Below, in pieces: positions 13,801-14,585 of a stretch of 14,585 bases of DNA. The stretch spans positions 266,097 through 280,681 of the forward strand of contig MU128943.1 in assembly GCA_014904985.1 (NCBI GenBank), written 5' to 3'. Origin of the DNA: Hydnum rufescens UP504 (taxonomy: Eukaryota; Basidiomycota; Agaricomycetes; Cantharellales; Hydnaceae). The stretch's first letter is position 1. Each line of letters opens with the position of its first letter. The notes under the pieces were generated by a model. It saw only the letters and a program-made list of their open reading frames with translations, was not told the DNA's origin and did not search any database. The position numbers were made by a program, and so were the translations under genes.

Positions 13801-14451
13801 TCTGTCTAGTATGTATACCTATCCGAAGGCATTACTATCTTATTGGGCCATATTCACCTAATATTCGCCAGAATATGTATATAGTCTATCAACACCTGCA
13901 ATAGGCATGCCTAACTGAGCTCTCTTCAGCCCCCCTACTTAAGGACATGCAAGGGATAATATCTTCAAAAAGTGATCAGCATCATTGTCTTTTTGAGTGC
14001 CCTTTTTTTAACTGCTTTCTGCCCAATTGTGCGCAGTAAAGGGATGTGCTCCCCAAAGTTTCTGGGATGCGGTTGCACGCAGTTGAGAACAGTTATTTAT
14101 ATGAGGTTCGAGTTCGCTTAATCTCCAGATCCTGCGTAGCTGGGAGGGTCCTGGATATAGTACTAAAGGCATTGAGATCTCTATGTACCTGCTGTTCAGG
14201 TTAGGTACGGGCATCAGATGGGACTCAAGCCTTTGGCACTTGAGTTTGACATGGCTAACAGCATATCATCCTATGAGTGTGTTTGTGTTTTAGGCACATG
14301 ATTTTTCTAGAACAAACACATTGACACCAGTAAAACCTATATTCAACATTGACCCTCTTAATACATATGGATAGCCATTCAACTCACGCGAGCGTCAAGG
14401 ATTCTATATCAGGTGTCAGAGTGCTTTTCTCACAACTGAAACTTGAACTTA
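13801..14451 (-). other. Probable 5' region of the hAT element, nothing coding recognised
   Basis: Lies between the BED-finger remnant and the right subterminal repeats, so it should hold the transposase 5' exons or leader. A 68-codon minus frame at 14214-14008 shows no similarity I recognise. GTATAC...GACAG-like splice motifs near 13800-13835 are too close together for an intron. Confidence 0.4.
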
Positions 14452-14575
14452 GCTGACTTCGTGAGTCAAGCCAAAGTTCAGTAATGAGTCACTATCAACG
14501 CACGAAAAATAGTTATTCTTATTTAACTCAATTTACTCATGAACTGACTTGACTTGAGACGGCGTTGACTCCTGA
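14452..14575. repeat. Subterminal TGACTT/GAGTCA repeats of hAT (right end)
   Basis: Several TGACTT, TTGACT and GAGTCA motifs in both orientations, like those at 4854-5005. No CCCTG terminal repeat is reached before the window ends. Confidence 0.5.
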
Positions 14576-14585
14576 CTAAATACGT

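Larger units (their letters stand above)
4826..14585 (-). mobile_element. hAT DNA transposon, split by about 5.4 kb of other sequence, right end beyond window
   Basis: The left terminus reads CAGGGTTAGAATC at 4826, fitting the hAT terminal consensus YARNG; an 8 bp target-site copy would be 4818-4825. A field of TGACTT/AAGTCA motifs follows (4854-5005), and a similar field lies near the right edge (14452-14575), as expected for subterminal transposase-binding repeats at the two ends. The transposase reads on the minus strand: the 3' part is at 7730-5033 and a remnant of the 5' part at 13092 to about 13800. A 608 bp stretch is present on both sides of the interruption. The other terminal repeat is not in the window, so treating 4826-14585 as a single element is an inference. 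Confidence 0.65.

Noticed and set aside
14008..14214. 68-codon minus-strand frame
   Set aside because: No similarity recognised, no ATG-context or splice support, and it lies in the probable hAT leader region.

Overview
The window looks like a transposon-rich, gene-poor stretch of a filamentous fungus, most likely a basidiomycete (Agaricomycetes). I infer this from a fungal-type hAT transposase with many 45-60 bp introns, a Ty1/copia element primed by the anticodon half of initiator tRNA-Met, fungal splice signals (GTATGT/GTGAGT/GTAAGT, CTAAY, TTCTAG), and heavy loss of CpG in the old transposon copies. No intact host gene, tRNA or rRNA is visible.

Layout. (1) 1-1620: an array of repeated exon-like and intron-like units, arranged as a large inverted repeat centred at 530.5. 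(2) 1621-1903: a spacer with strong palindromes. (3) 1904-4409, minus strand: a truncated, stop-ridden copia element with one LTR, a primer-binding site, gag, protease and integrase, but no reverse transcriptase. (4) 4410-4825: nothing recognised. (5) 4826 to beyond the right edge, minus strand: a hAT transposon. Its left terminus starts CAGGG at 4826, its transposase 3' part runs 7730-5033, and its 5' part lies at 13092-14585. Between the two parts sit about 5.4 kb of other sequence. This consists of CCAGTAAAAAGC-motif repeats (7732-8224 and 12602-13093), a 130 bp block in two copies, an LTR/promoter-like stretch with 29-32 bp repeats (about 8360-9250), a 159-160 bp tandem repeat (9391-9790), and a second array of exon/intron-like units (9911-12470) with its own large palindrome centred at 10994.5.

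The most unusual feature is the repeated unit of the two arrays. Each exon-like block ends with a hairpin (H2, core CCACACACCYGC and its complement) 6-11 nt before a good 5' splice site. The following 90-107 bp intron carries a second hairpin (H1, core AAAAGAGCAGC and its complement), starting 16-32 nt into the intron, then a branch-site-like CTAAY/CTGAC and a TAG. Stem changes are compensated on the other arm, while the 3-4 nt loops vary freely. Ten such introns are visible, on both strands, pointing away from two palindrome centres. Exon remnants often encode short Asn/Glu/Pro-rich repeats. Whether these are relics of an amplified multi-exon gene, introner-like mobile introns, or a non-coding structured-RNA repeat cannot be settled from sequence alone.

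The hAT and copia remnants have decayed largely by CpG to TpG/CpA change: all eight differences seen by eye between two 608 bp hAT copies fit this. Block order around the hAT insertion (R-Y-X then X-Y-R, all in the same orientation) and an indel-rich repeat copy at 12602-13093 suggest checking the assembly.
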